Source: Planctomycetota bacterium
GTDB lineage: Bacteria; Planctomycetota; PUPC01; JACPCR01
Assembly (NCBI GenBank): GCA_016179685.1
Contig: JACPCR010000056.1
Coordinates: forward strand, 62,001-126,000
Length of the DNA: 64,000 bases
Reading direction: 5' to 3'
Below the pieces are notes generated by a model. The model saw only the letters and a program-made list of their open reading frames with translations, was not told where the DNA came from and made no database searches. Positions 7,290 to 17,007 of this stretch are shown in pieces. Numbering within the stretch: position 1 is the first letter of the stretch; each line of letters starts with the position of its first letter. A program made the translations under genes and the position numbers.

Positions 7290-9166
7290 GGAGGGACCGT
7301 GTTGGCCGGCCCTGCGCCCGCCAGCGCCGAGTCCCGCTGGCGCGGCATCGGGCGATCGCCCTTCAGAAACACGAGCAGCACCGAGATGTCCGCAGGAGAG
7401 ACCCCGGAGATTCGGGCGGCCTGGCCGACGGACACGGGCCGCATCCGGTCCAGCTTGCCCCGGGCTTCGTTGCTGAGCTGTGGGATCGCCCGGTAATCGA
7501 TGTTGTCCGGGATTTTCTTGTTTTCCATCTGCTTGAACTGGGCGATCTGGGCCTCCTGCCGGCGGATATAGCCCTCATACTTGACCTCGATCTCCACCTG
7601 TTCCCGGACGTCCGGCGTCATTTCGAGCGCCGCCAGTGCGGGGCACGTCTTTTCGAGGTCCGCCAGAGCCGTCTCGGGCCGCCTCAGCAGCCTCGAAAGC
7701 GGCTGACCCTCGTGCGTCTGGCGCTCGAGAACCGCCCTTGCTTCTGCGATCCGCTTCTCCTTATCCTCCCGACGACGCCAGACGTCGTCGGGGACCAGGT
7801 TGAACCGGTGTCCGTACGCCATCAGCCGGCGGTCCGCGTTATCCTGTCGTAGAACGAGGCGGTACTCCGCCCGAGAAGTGAACATGCGGTACGGCTCCTT
7901 CGGGTCCTCCGTCACGAGGTCGTCGATCAGCACGCCGATGTAGGCCTCGGACCGGTCGAGGACGAAGGGGTCCTTGCCCTGGATTTTGAGGGCCGCATTG
8001 ATGCCCGCCATGATGCCCTGGGCCGCAGCCTCCTCGTATCCGGACGTGCCGTTAATCTGTCCCGCGTGGAAGAGGCCCTCGACGAGCCGCGTCTCCAGCC
8101 AGGGATAGAGCTGGCGCGGCGGCACCATGTCGTACTCGACGGCGTAGCCGAAACGCATGATCTCCGCTTTTTCAAGGCCGTGGATCGAGTGGACCATCTC
8201 TTCCTGCACGTCCTGAGGGATGCTCGTCGATATCCCATTGCAGTAGTACTCGAGGGTACTTTCCCCCTCCGGCTCGAGAAAAATCTGATGCCGGGGCTTG
8301 TCAGCGAACCGGACGACCTTATCCTCGATGGACGGGCAGTAGCGGGGCCCGACGCTCTGGATTTGACCGCTATACATGGGAGCGCGATGCAGGTTAGCCC
8401 GGATGATCTCGTGCGTCTTCGAGTTGGTGTACGTGATCAGGCACGGGATGTTCGGACGCCGGACTCGGTCCGTGCGGAAAGAGAACGCCGGAGCCGGGTC
8501 ATCGCCGTACTGCACCTCGAGTCCTGCGGCGTCGATCGTCCGGCCGTTCACCCGAGGCGGCGTGCCCGTCTTCAGCCGGGCGATCTCGAAGCCGAGCTGG
8601 CGAAGATCGTCGGAGAAGAGCTCCGAGCGGGCGTCGCCCATGCGGCCGCCTCCGATCTTGACCTCGCCCATGTGCATGAGTCCCTTGAGGAACGTGCCGG
8701 TGGTGACCACGACGGCCTTGCCTCGGTAGAGGCGGCCGGAGCGCGCTCGGACGCCGGAGGCCCTCCGGCCCGCCAGGATCAGGCCCTCGACCATATCCTG
8801 CCGGACCACCAGGTTCTCCTGCTGTTCGAGCCAGTATTTCATCGTGAACTGATAGCGTTTCTTATCGGCCTGGGCGCGGGGCGCGTGCACGGCGGGTCCC
8901 TTGCCTCGGTTCAGCATGCGGAACTGGATGCCGGTCGCGTCGATGCAGAGGCCCATGAGACCGCCGAGCGCGTCCACCTCTCGGGCCAGTTGCCCCTTGG
9001 CCAGGCCGCCAATGGCCGGGTTGCAGGACATCTGCCCGATCGTATCCAGATTGATCGTCAGCAGAAGGGTCCGCAGGCCCATGCGGGCGCTGGCCGAGGC
9101 CGCCTCGCAGCCGGCGTGCCCGGCCCCGATCACGATCACGTCATAGTCGTCCTGGATGGGGCCCAT
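7286..9166 (-). CDS. mnmG: tRNA uridine-5-carboxymethylaminomethyl modification enzyme MnmG
   Basis: 626 residues, normal full length. The Rossmann FAD motif GAGHAG is at residues 14-19; the family signatures 'SCNPAIGGLAKGQLAREVDALGG', 'GTFLKG', 'RLKTGTPPR' and 'INGTSGYEEAAAQG' are all present, as is the C-terminal 'FTSRAEYRLVLRQDNADRRL'. MnmG, with MnmE, installs the cmnm5 group on wobble U34 of several tRNAs using FAD and methylene-THF. No mnmE or rsmG is adjacent here; the gene downstream is a small anchored protein overlapping by 4 nt. Confidence 0.98.
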   Translation of the reverse strand: MGPIQDDYDVIVIGAGHAGCEAASASARMGLRTLLLTINLDTIGQMSCNPAIGGLAKGQLAREVDALGGLMGLCIDATGIQFRMLNRGKGPAVHAPRAQADKKRYQFTMKYWLEQQENLVVRQDMVEGLILAGRRASGVRARSGRLYRGKAVVVTTGTFLKGLMHMGEVKIGGGRMGDARSELFSDDLRQLGFEIARLKTGTPPRVNGRTIDAAGLEVQYGDDPAPAFSFRTDRVRRPNIPCLITYTNSKTHEIIRANLHRAPMYSGQIQSVGPRYCPSIEDKVVRFADKPRHQIFLEPEGESTLEYYCNGISTSIPQDVQEEMVHSIHGLEKAEIMRFGYAVEYDMVPPRQLYPWLETRLVEGLFHAGQINGTSGYEEAAAQGIMAGINAALKIQGKDPFVLDRSEAYIGVLIDDLVTEDPKEPYRMFTSRAEYRLVLRQDNADRRLMAYGHRFNLVPDDVWRRREDKEKRIAEARAVLERQTHEGQPLSRLLRRPETALADLEKTCPALAALEMTPDVREQVEIEVKYEGYIRRQEAQIAQFKQMENKKIPDNIDYRAIPQLSNEARGKLDRMRPVSVGQAARISGVSPADISVLLVFLKGDRPMPRQRDSALAGAGPANTVPP

Positions 9167-9269
9167 GGTGGATAAAGACCTGAATCAAAGGGTCATCACG
9201 ATTGAACGATCTTTGTAACATAAAACATAAGCCCTCGGGCCTCGGACCGCAACGCGGAAGGCACGAGGA

Positions 9270-9365
9270 GGACCAGGGGGCCAGGGGGCCAGGATGCCAG
9301 GGGACCAGGGGGCCAGGGGGCCAGGGGGCCAGGGGGCCAGGGGGCCAGGATGCCAGAAGGCCAGA
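9270..9365. repeat. 8-bp tandem repeat (CCAGGGGG) array
   Basis: In the 290-bp gap upstream of mnmG a run of about ten imperfect copies of CCAGGGGG is seen, with variants such as CCAGGATG and CCAGAAGG at the ends. The purine/pyrimidine strand bias is strong. Short related tracts occur at 58322-58360. No gene is supported in 9167-9456. Confidence 0.85.
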
Positions 9366-9456
9366 AGGCCAGGGCGACAGGGGGCTCTGCCCGCTTCTCG
9401 CTACTCGCCACCCGTTTTCGAGACGTCGTACGCGGGCCGAATTCGGAGCGCGACGT

Positions 9457-10335
9457 TCACTCCGGGCCGCGGGGCCCGAGCTGGACCAGGCAGCCGCGGA
9501 TTTCTCCGACCCGATCCGCCGGCGCGATCAGGTGCAGCTCCTTCAGCTTCCAGGCCTCCTGCGGCCGATCCGGAGTCAGGTGAAAGCACTCGGGGACGAA
9601 GGATTCGATCGCCAGGCCCGAGGAGGCAGCGACCATTTGCACGCCTCGGGCCGGAGCGTAGGCCATGGGCGCGGCGACGTCCCAGAGGTGGGCGCTGGTC
9701 GCCGCGCCCCATGCCCGGCCCAGGACCACGGCCAGGAGATTCCACACCGTGCAGCCGCTGATGCGGGGGACGTGGGGCCGGGTCAGCCGATACCGGTAAA
9801 AGAACGAGTCGTAGGCCATGAAGAGGGGGCTGTGTTCGGTGGCGGCGGAGCGTGCAGGCACGGCCTGGGCGGGTGACGTTTCCCGATCCGCGTCACGCCG
9901 GAGCAGGAGCTGCTGTCCCTCATTGAAGTACAGCTCGCCATTGAGCGCAGGAAAGTAATTGACGCCCAGGACCGGATGGCCGCGCTCGAGGTGGGCGATC
10001 GAGACGCACCAGACCGGATGGCCGGCGACGAAGTTGTTCGTGCCGTCGATGGGGTCCACGACCCAGGCATGGTCGGCCAGGAGGGCCCGGCTGAAGCACT
10101 CGGGCCCGGTGTCGCCCGCGGCCTCCTCTCCGATAATCGGCTCGCCGGCGCAGTCCTGGCGCAGCCGGCGGGTGATGTGTTCCTCGACGGCCGCATCGGC
10201 CTCCGAGAGGAGGGACTGGTCCGGCTTCAGGTCCACGCGAAGCTCGGACTGCTGGTAGAACCGTCGGGCGGTCCGGCCGGCTTCGAGCGCGAGGTCTTCA
10301 CCCAGATCGAGCCGGCTCTGCTCGTCCATCTTCAC
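9457..10335 (-). CDS. Inositol monophosphatase-family phosphatase
   Basis: 292 residues from GTG 10335 (overlapping the pyruvate carboxylase stop as GTGA) or 290 from the ATG at 10329. Metal-site motifs of the family are present: GEE at 69-71, WVVDPIDGTNNF at 91-102 (D94, D97) and WDVAA at 218-222 (D219). These are Mg-dependent, Li-sensitive phosphatases acting on inositol-1-phosphate, PAP or related sugar phosphates; the substrate cannot be told from sequence. Overlap with pyc suggests cotranscription, although a functional link is not obvious. Confidence 0.9.
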   Translation of the reverse strand: MKMDEQSRLDLGEDLALEAGRTARRFYQQSELRVDLKPDQSLLSEADAAVEEHITRRLRQDCAGEPIIGEEAAGDTGPECFSRALLADHAWVVDPIDGTNNFVAGHPVWCVSIAHLERGHPVLGVNYFPALNGELYFNEGQQLLLRRDADRETSPAQAVPARSAATEHSPLFMAYDSFFYRYRLTRPHVPRISGCTVWNLLAVVLGRAWGAATSAHLWDVAAPMAYAPARGVQMVAASSGLAIESFVPECFHLTPDRPQEAWKLKELHLIAPADRVGEIRGCLVQLGPRGPE

Positions 10336-13300
10336 GCCCCTCGGGCATAGGTCAGCAGCAGGTCCTTGGCGTCCACGCGGTCGCCGCGCCGGACCAGCAC
10401 CTCTTCGACGACGCCCTCGCGGTCGCTGTAGAGCGTGGTCTCCATTTTCATGGCCTCCATGCTCAGAAGCTTGTCGCCGGCCTTCACCTTCGAGCCGGGC
10501 TCGACAGCGACGGCGACGACGAGGCCCGGCATGGGGGCCCCGACGTGCAGACCGTTCGTGACGTCGGCCTGGCGGCGAGGGGCCGCCGTCGGCTTCACGC
10601 CTCGGTTCAACACTTTCACTTCGCGGGGCTGGCCGTTCAACTCGAAGAAGACCGTCGACTCGCCCTGGGCGTCCGCGGGGCTGACGGCCAGGAGCTTCAG
10701 GATCAGGAGCTTGCCGGGCTCGATCTCGACCTCGACCTCCGTATCGGGCGGCATCCCGTAGAAGAAGACCGGGGTGGGCAGGGCGGCGACGTCGGCGTGC
10801 CGCGCCCGGTGCTCGGCGAACTCGACGAACACTTCGGGATAGAGGAGGTAGGAGACGACCTCGCGGCGAGTGACCTTTCGGCCGATGCGGCGTTCAAGCT
10901 CGGCCTGCGCGGCCGGGAACGAGGCGGGTGGCAGTACGCTTCCCGGCCGGCCGCGCAGAGCCTTGCGGCCGCGCAGGATGCGTTTCCGCAGCTCGGGGGG
11001 GAATCCGCCGTAAGGCTGCCCGAGGTATCCCTGGAAGAACTCGATCACCGACTTGGGGAAGGCGAGCTCGCGGGTCGAGTGCAGCACAGCGCCCGGTGTC
11101 AGATCGTTGGCCACCATGAAGAGCGCCATGTCGCCCACCACCTTCGAGGTCGGCGTCACCTTGATGATGTCCCCGAACAGGCGATTGACCTGCACGTAGG
11201 TGCGGCAGATGTCGCGCCAGCGGTCTCCGAGCCCCATGGACTGGGCCTGCTGGTAAAGATTGGTGGTTTGTCCCCCGGGCATCTCGTGCTGGTAGACCTC
11301 GGGCGTGCCGGCCTTCTGGTTCGACTCGAACGGGGCGTAGTATTGCCGTACGATCTCCCAGTATTCTGCGGTCTCGTTCAGCGCCTGGGGGTCCAGGCCC
11401 GTATCGCGGCGGGTGAAGCGCAGCATCTCGACGGTGGTGTTGAGGTTGGGTTGGGAGGAGAGGCCCGAGAGCGGGGCCATGGCCGCGTCGAGGATATCGA
11501 CGCCCGCCTCGGCGGCCTTGATCAGCGTGGCGACCTGGCCTCCGGCGGTGTCGTGGGTATGGAAATGGACCGGGATGCCGATCTCCTGCTTCAGGGCCCG
11601 GACGAGCTGGAAGGCCGCATAAGGCTTGCACAGGCCCGCCATGTCCTTGATCGCGAGCAGGTGGGCACCCATCCGCTCGAGTTCCTTCGCCAGCCGCACG
11701 TAATAGGCGAGGTTGTACTTCCGACGGGAACGGTCGAGGATGTCGCCGGTGTAGCAGACGGCCGCTTCGCAGAGCGCGCCGGTGGAGCGCACCGTCTCGA
11801 TGGCGAAGCGCAGGCTGGGCGTCCCGTTGAGCGCGTCGAAGACGCGGAAGAGGTCGATCCCCGCTGCCGCGGCCTCGCGGACGAAGGCCCGGACGACGTT
11901 ATCCGGATAATTGGAGTAGCCGACCGCGTTGGAGGCCCGGAGGAGCATCTGGAAGAGGAGGTTGGGGATTTCGGCCCGGAGTCGTTCGAGTCGTTCCCAG
12001 GGGCATTCCTTGAGGAAGCGCATGGAGGTGTCGAAAGTGGCCCCGCCCCACATCTCGAGCGAGAAGAGGCCGGCATGGCGGTGCGCGTAGGCCCGGGCGA
12101 TCCGCAGCATGTCGATGCTGCGCATCCGAGTGGCCAGAAGCGACTGGTGGGCGTCGCGGAAAGTCGTATCGGTGACCAGCACCCGGCTCTGGCGCGCCAC
12201 CCACTGGGCGAACGGCTCCGGACCGAGCTGCTGGAGCTTCTGGCGCAGGCCGGGTGGCGGCGCGAGCGTCCGCGCGAAGGCCGGCACGGGCGCAGGCCGC
12301 CAGAGGATCGAGGCCGGCCGCTGGGGCACGACCGGGTTGCCGTTAACGAGGACGTCCCCGACGAAGTGGAGGAGGCGGGTGGCCCGATCGCGGCGCCGCG
12401 GCAGATGAAAGAGCTCCGGCGTCTCGTCGATGAATCGCGTGGTGCACCGGCCCTCGGCAAAGGCCGGATGAAAGATGAGGTTGATGAGGAAGGGGATGTT
12501 CGTCTTGACGCCCCGGACCCGGAACTCCTGGAGGCAGCGTTCCATACGGCGCACGGCGTCGATGAATCGCGTGCCCCAGGCCGTGACCTTGACGAGCAAG
12601 GAGTCGTAATAGGGCGTCACGACCGCGCCGGTGAAAGCGGTGCCGGCGTCCAGGCGGATACCCATGCCGGAGGCTGACCGGTAATGGAGGATGCGGCCGT
12701 AGTCGGGGATGAAGGAGTTTTGCGCATCCTCGGTGGTCACGCGGCACTGGAAGGCGTAGCCGTGCACGGAAACGGCGTCCTGGCTCGGGAGTCCGACCTC
12801 GTCGTGGTTCAACGGGTAACCCTGCGCCACGAGAATTTGCCTGCGGACGATATCGACGCCCGTGACCACCTCGGTCACCGTGTGTTCCACCTGGATGCGA
12901 GGATTCACCTCGATGAAATAGAAACGGCCCGTATCCGCGTCGAGCAGGAACTCGACGGTGCCCGCGTTCGGGTATCGCACGGCCCGGCCGATCCGGAGCG
13001 CGGCCTCGCAGATCGCCGCACGGGTCTCCGGCGGCAGGTTCACTGCGGGTGCGATCTCCACCACCTTCTGGAAACGGCGCTGGAGGGAGCAATCCCGCTC
13101 ATGGAGATGCACGAGATTGCCGTAGGCATCCCCCAGAATCTGCACCTCGATGTGCCGAGCCCGCGGGATCAGCTTCTCCATGAAAATCTCGTCGCTGCCG
13201 AACGTGGACAGCGCTTCACGACCGGCCTCGATGAGCCGTGCTTCCAGCTCCGATTCCGATGGAACGCTGCGCATGCCGCGGCCGCCGCCCCCGTGCGCGG

Positions 13301-13790
13301 CCTTCAGCATCACTGGATAGCCGAGCCGCCGGGCAATCCGGCGGGCCTCGGCCAGACCCCGGGCTGGCCGTCCGCTCCCCGGCAGGACGGGCACGCCGAG
13401 CCGCCCGGCCAGTGCCCGGGCCGCCGTCTTGTCCCCGAGCTGCTCGAGCAGAGCCGCGCTCGGGCCGATGAAGAGAATGCCCGCCGCCTGGCACGCCCGG
13501 GCCAGGGCAGGATTCTCCGAAAGGAATCCATAGCCCGGATGAAGCGCGTCGACTTTCTTCTCTCTCGCCAGGGCGAGAATGCCCTCGATGTCCAGGTAGG
13601 CCTTCACGGGGTCCAGGCCCTCCCCGATGAGGTACGCCTCGTCCGCCTTGAAACGGTGCAGGGCGAAGCGATCCTCCCTCGAGTAGATCGCCACGGTCCG
13701 GATGCCGAGCTCGTGGGCGCTCCGGAAGACGCGGATGGCGATCTCGCTGCGGTTGGCCACCAGAAGTCGTCGGATGGGCCTGATCGTCAT
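10332..13790 (-). CDS. pyc: Pyruvate carboxylase
   Basis: 1152 residues, full single-chain length. The biotin carboxylase part (1-~455) has the ATP-grasp glycine loop (HGGGGRGMRSV), the HERDCSLQRR motif and the 'FIEVNPRIQVEHTVTE' segment. The carboxyltransferase part (from ~535) has TDTTFRDAHQSLLATR and the metal-site HFHTHDT. The biotinyl domain has EAMKMET with the biotinyl lysine at K1115. It makes oxaloacetate from pyruvate, bicarbonate and ATP for anaplerosis or gluconeogenesis. It appears to be the first gene of a two-gene unit with the phosphatase gene. Confidence 0.98.
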   Translation of the reverse strand: MTIRPIRRLLVANRSEIAIRVFRSAHELGIRTVAIYSREDRFALHRFKADEAYLIGEGLDPVKAYLDIEGILALAREKKVDALHPGYGFLSENPALARACQAAGILFIGPSAALLEQLGDKTAARALAGRLGVPVLPGSGRPARGLAEARRIARRLGYPVMLKAAHGGGGRGMRSVPSESELEARLIEAGREALSTFGSDEIFMEKLIPRARHIEVQILGDAYGNLVHLHERDCSLQRRFQKVVEIAPAVNLPPETRAAICEAALRIGRAVRYPNAGTVEFLLDADTGRFYFIEVNPRIQVEHTVTEVVTGVDIVRRQILVAQGYPLNHDEVGLPSQDAVSVHGYAFQCRVTTEDAQNSFIPDYGRILHYRSASGMGIRLDAGTAFTGAVVTPYYDSLLVKVTAWGTRFIDAVRRMERCLQEFRVRGVKTNIPFLINLIFHPAFAEGRCTTRFIDETPELFHLPRRRDRATRLLHFVGDVLVNGNPVVPQRPASILWRPAPVPAFARTLAPPPGLRQKLQQLGPEPFAQWVARQSRVLVTDTTFRDAHQSLLATRMRSIDMLRIARAYAHRHAGLFSLEMWGGATFDTSMRFLKECPWERLERLRAEIPNLLFQMLLRASNAVGYSNYPDNVVRAFVREAAAAGIDLFRVFDALNGTPSLRFAIETVRSTGALCEAAVCYTGDILDRSRRKYNLAYYVRLAKELERMGAHLLAIKDMAGLCKPYAAFQLVRALKQEIGIPVHFHTHDTAGGQVATLIKAAEAGVDILDAAMAPLSGLSSQPNLNTTVEMLRFTRRDTGLDPQALNETAEYWEIVRQYYAPFESNQKAGTPEVYQHEMPGGQTTNLYQQAQSMGLGDRWRDICRTYVQVNRLFGDIIKVTPTSKVVGDMALFMVANDLTPGAVLHSTRELAFPKSVIEFFQGYLGQPYGGFPPELRKRILRGRKALRGRPGSVLPPASFPAAQAELERRIGRKVTRREVVSYLLYPEVFVEFAEHRARHADVAALPTPVFFYGMPPDTEVEVEIEPGKLLILKLLAVSPADAQGESTVFFELNGQPREVKVLNRGVKPTAAPRRQADVTNGLHVGAPMPGLVVAVAVEPGSKVKAGDKLLSMEAMKMETTLYSDREGVVEEVLVRRGDRVDAKDLLLTYARGA

Positions 13791-13913
13791 GGCTCGGGTC
13801 CCGGGGCCGCGGAACGCGACCGCGGGAACGAAATCGGAATGCGGAATGCACCGGGTCGCCGGGGTCCGGGGGAATTGTATAACGTCCCTCCGATTTCGCT
13901 TCCCAGGCCGGCG

Positions 13914-15230
13914 TCAGCGGAGCGCCCGTGCCGCGGCAAAGAGGTCCCGGACCAGCCGGAAAAGGCCCACCTCTTCCCGCAGCCTCCGGAATATGGCCTT
14001 CTCGATCTCGCCCTTCGGCGTCTCCGAGACCGTGAAGAAATCCTTCGCCAGGTCCGTCAGGAGATACGGATACCGGTCGAAAAACTGCGGATGGGTCACT
14101 CCGAAATCCGGAATGCGGCGGTACTTGGACACATCCTTCAGCACGAAGCTCTCCGCCAGCCTGCGGGTATAGGCCGAGAGGTTTTCCGCCGTCATGGGCT
14201 TCCCGGCCCGTTTCAACGCGAGCACCGTCTCGGCCGCGAGCACCCCGCTCGCCATGGCCAGGTTCGTGCCTTCATGGTAGAAGGGTGAGAGGTTGACCAG
14301 GCCGGCGGAGTCTCCGAGGAAGAGCACACCGTCTCCGGCGATCCGCGGCAGGGTCTCGCGTCCGAACTCGGGGATCATGTGCCCGGAGTACTCGAGAATC
14401 TCGCCGCCCCGGAGGAGAGGCTGGACGCAGGGATGTTTCTTGAAGTGTTCCAGGACCTCGTGCGGCGTCACCTTCCTGGCCGCGAGGTCGTGGAGCGAGC
14501 AGGAAACCCCGACGGACAGGGATTCCTTCTCCGTGTAGATGAAGGCTCCGCCGAAGAGGCCCTGCACGGCGTCACCGCCGAGGTATTCGATGGCCGCGCC
14601 TTCGTCGCCCACGAGTTGAAATCGGTCATCGATCACCTCCCTCGGCAGCCCGATCATCTCCTTGACCGCGAGCTGAAGCCGGTGCGGCTCGAATTCCTTC
14701 CGGAAACCGTGCCGGAGAGCCAGCATCGAGTTGCAACCTTCGGCCACGAGGGTCACGTCGGCATGGACCTCCCCGTCCTCGCGGCGTCCGATCGCGCCAT
14801 CGACGCGGCCCTCGCGGAAGATCAGGGAATCCACCACCGTCTCGTTGAACAGCATCGCACCCGCGGCCTCCGCCTGCGCCGCGAACCATCGGTCGAACTG
14901 CGACCGCAGCACCGTGAAGGAGTGGTTATAGGGCGGCTGGTTGAAGGCGGGACAGTTGAACTCGAACGCGAGCTCCTTCTCCTGCCCGAGCATCGAGAAC
15001 TTGCGGCGGGTGACGTGCCGTTCCACCGGCGCGCTCTCCCAGAAGCCTGGCAGAAGCCGGTGAACGATGGTGGAGTAGAGGATGCCTCCGAACAGGTTCT
15101 TCGAGCCCGGGAACTCTCCACGTTCGAAGACGAGGACCTGGAGGCCCGCGCGCGCGAGGACCAGTGCGGCTGCGGCCCCAGCGGGGCCCGCGCCGACGAT
15201 CACGACATCGAATCGATTCTCTTCAGCCAC
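13914..15230 (-). CDS. FixC-like / ETF-quinone oxidoreductase-type flavoprotein
   Basis: 438 residues from the GTG at 15230, which directly precedes the dinucleotide-binding strand (VAEENRFDVVIVGAGPAG). Two further FAD contacts are seen: 'VLRSQFDRWFAAQAEAAGA' and 'GVLFLGDSAGLVNLSPFYHEGTNLA'-type motif (quoted in part). FixC/ETF-QO proteins pass electrons from electron transfer flavoprotein to quinone. No fixA, fixB or fixX is adjacent; the partner ferredoxin FixX would be expected elsewhere, or the enzyme may act as a geranylgeranyl-reductase-type oxidoreductase. The open frame extends upstream to 15434 but overlaps the racemase-like ORF there. Confidence 0.85.
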   Translation of the reverse strand: MAEENRFDVVIVGAGPAGAAAALVLARAGLQVLVFERGEFPGSKNLFGGILYSTIVHRLLPGFWESAPVERHVTRRKFSMLGQEKELAFEFNCPAFNQPPYNHSFTVLRSQFDRWFAAQAEAAGAMLFNETVVDSLIFREGRVDGAIGRREDGEVHADVTLVAEGCNSMLALRHGFRKEFEPHRLQLAVKEMIGLPREVIDDRFQLVGDEGAAIEYLGGDAVQGLFGGAFIYTEKESLSVGVSCSLHDLAARKVTPHEVLEHFKKHPCVQPLLRGGEILEYSGHMIPEFGRETLPRIAGDGVLFLGDSAGLVNLSPFYHEGTNLAMASGVLAAETVLALKRAGKPMTAENLSAYTRRLAESFVLKDVSKYRRIPDFGVTHPQFFDRYPYLLTDLAKDFFTVSETPKGEIEKAIFRRLREEVGLFRLVRDLFAAARALR

Positions 15231-15249
15231 GTGCGGAACGAAAGAGGAG

Positions 15250-15579
15250 TTACGGTGCGGCAACACGTGCCGCATCGGTGAACAGCAGTCGCGCGGCCGC
15301 AGCAAGGCCCGACCGCGGGCTGGACAGCACGGGCACAGGGCGCGGCAAGGTGACGTTCCCGGCGACGCGCGCCATCGAGGCCTGAGCGAGCACGATGACG
15401 TCGACACGTTCCGCCAGATCGGCCAGCCCGGCACGGACCTTCTCGTCGTGGGCCGTGCGGTCGCCGGACACCATACATTGGAAAACGTGGACTCCGATCA
15501 GCAGCTCGACCGCAAGTTGCTTGAGCGGCTCGATCACCGACGCGGTCGTATGGATAAGCGCCAGCGTTTTCGGCTTCAT
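15250..15579 (-). pseudogene. Internally deleted Asp/Glu racemase-family protein
   Basis: 109 residues with a good ribosome-binding site (GGAGG 5 nt before ATG). The first ~30 residues (KTLALIHTTASVIEPLKQLA) match the N-terminus of Asp/Glu/hydantoin racemase-like proteins, and from VSGDRTAHDEKV onward (DVIVLAQASMARV, then PVPVLSSPRSG) it matches the C-terminal third. Family members are about 220 residues, so roughly 100 central residues, including the first catalytic-Cys region, are missing although the frame is intact. It is either a decayed gene with an in-frame deletion or a minimal derivative. Confidence 0.65.
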
Positions 15580-15621
15580 GCACGCCTCCGTCCAGTCGAT
15601 CCGTTCAAAGATGGGGCCGAA

Positions 15622-16737
15622 CTATTTCTGAACTGATTTGCTAGCCAATCGCTGGAGAATCTGCACGCCCTCTCGCAGCACCGAATCCGGCGCGGCAAAC
15701 GATATCCGGAAGTGCGTCCGGGCCTCCGAGAAAACGCTTCCCGGGATGATGAGCAGGCGGCTCTGGATGGCGGCGTGGACGAACTCCTCGTCCGAGCCCC
15801 ATGGCGCTTTGGGAAAGATGTAAAAAGCGCCCCCGGGCCGCTCCACTTCGAACGCATCCTTCAAACCTTCGTAGATCAAGTCCCTCTTGGCCCGGTAGGC
15901 CTCCCGGTGCTCGTTGCGGACCGACTCGAGCGCTTCGAGGATCGCGTACTGCGCGAAGGACGGCGCACAGACGAAGGTGTACTGCTGCAGCTTCGTCATC
16001 TCCGCAATCAGGTCGGGCGGCCCGTAGGCATAACCCATGCGCCAGCCCGGGATCGCATAAGTCTTCGAGAAGCCGCCCAGGAGCAGCGTGGACTCGTGGA
16101 GCGAAGCCACGCTCGGCGGCGTCTCGTCATACGTGAACTCGTCATAAATCTCATCCGAAAGAAGCAGGAATCCATGTTCCCGGGCCAGCCGGGCAGTCAT
16201 CTCCAACTCGGCCCGGGAATAGACCACACCCGTCGGATTGGATGGGCTGTTCACCACCATCAGCTTGGTGCGCGCCGAGATCAGCGGACGAATGCGCTCC
16301 TCTCGAAGACGAAAATCCGGGTAGGTGTCCACGTAGACCGGGACACCGCCGAGCAAGTTCGTCAGGTGTTTGTAGATAACGAAGTACGGATCGGGGATGA
16401 GAACCTCGTCGCCGGGGTCCACCAGAGCCAAAAAACCCAGAAGAAGGCCGCCAGATACGCCGGACGTGATCAGCACCTCGGCTTCGCCTAGGCCTTTCTG
16501 CGCCCGCAAGTAGGACTTCAAACGCGCCCGGAGGGGCTCGATGCCTTGAGTGACCGTGTAACGGTTGCGTCCCTGCCGGATGGCCCGAACCGCCGCTTCC
16601 CGGATTTCCTCCGGCACTTCAAAGTCCGGCTGACCGATGCTCAGATTGATCGGATTCTCGATCTGCGCCGCCAGGTCGAAGACCTTCCGGATGCCGGAAG
16701 CGTCGATCAAGGACATCCGCTTGGCGATGCGTGTCAT
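15622..16737 (-). CDS. PLP-dependent class I/II aminotransferase
   Basis: 371 residues from ATG 16737 (MTRIAKRMSLIDASG); M8 (16716) is an alternative start. The fold-type I motifs are in order: INLSIGQPDFEVPE, TSGVSGGLLLGF, VVNSPSNPTG, LLLSDEIYDEFTY and GGFSKTYAIPGWRMGY with the PLP-binding lysine. This matches the aspartate/alanine aminotransferase (AAT_I) group; the amino acid substrate is not determinable. The open frame reaching 17172 is not credible beyond 16737 because it runs through intergenic hairpins. It is divergent from recJ. Confidence 0.9.
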   Translation of the reverse strand: MTRIAKRMSLIDASGIRKVFDLAAQIENPINLSIGQPDFEVPEEIREAAVRAIRQGRNRYTVTQGIEPLRARLKSYLRAQKGLGEAEVLITSGVSGGLLLGFLALVDPGDEVLIPDPYFVIYKHLTNLLGGVPVYVDTYPDFRLREERIRPLISARTKLMVVNSPSNPTGVVYSRAELEMTARLAREHGFLLLSDEIYDEFTYDETPPSVASLHESTLLLGGFSKTYAIPGWRMGYAYGPPDLIAEMTKLQQYTFVCAPSFAQYAILEALESVRNEHREAYRAKRDLIYEGLKDAFEVERPGGAFYIFPKAPWGSDEEFVHAAIQSRLLIIPGSVFSEARTHFRISFAAPDSVLREGVQILQRLASKSVQK

Positions 16738-16769
16738 GGGCGGGTCGGCACGAAGCGCTGGATACCAAG

Positions 16770-16848
16770 GTTCGGAAGTGCACCCGCACTTCCGAACAGG
16801 GGTGGTCGGCGGGCTCGCTCGTGCGAATGCACTTGCGAGCCCGCCGAC
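16770..16848. repeat. Pair of intergenic hairpins (family P) between divergent genes
   Basis: First hairpin: perfect 12-bp arms 16770-16781 and 16786-16797 (GTTCGGAAGTGC and complement) with loop ACCC, the reverse complement of the loop at 460-463. Second hairpin: arms 16805-16824 and 16829-16848 complementary at 18 of 20 positions with loop GAAT, again ending in a GTGC/GCAC core. They sit in the divergent aminotransferase/recJ interval. Confidence 0.75.
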
Positions 16849-17007
16849 TCGGGACAAGTCCGCGAGGCGAGATATGAAACCCGAGTCGGACCTAAATGGC
16901 AAATCGAAAAATGGGGACTGAGGGCAGCGCTCTTGCGCCGCATGGAGTTGTCGCATAACATGGAAGGGATCGATGATCACGGGTCCCGCCTCCCTCGTCC
17001 CATCGCC

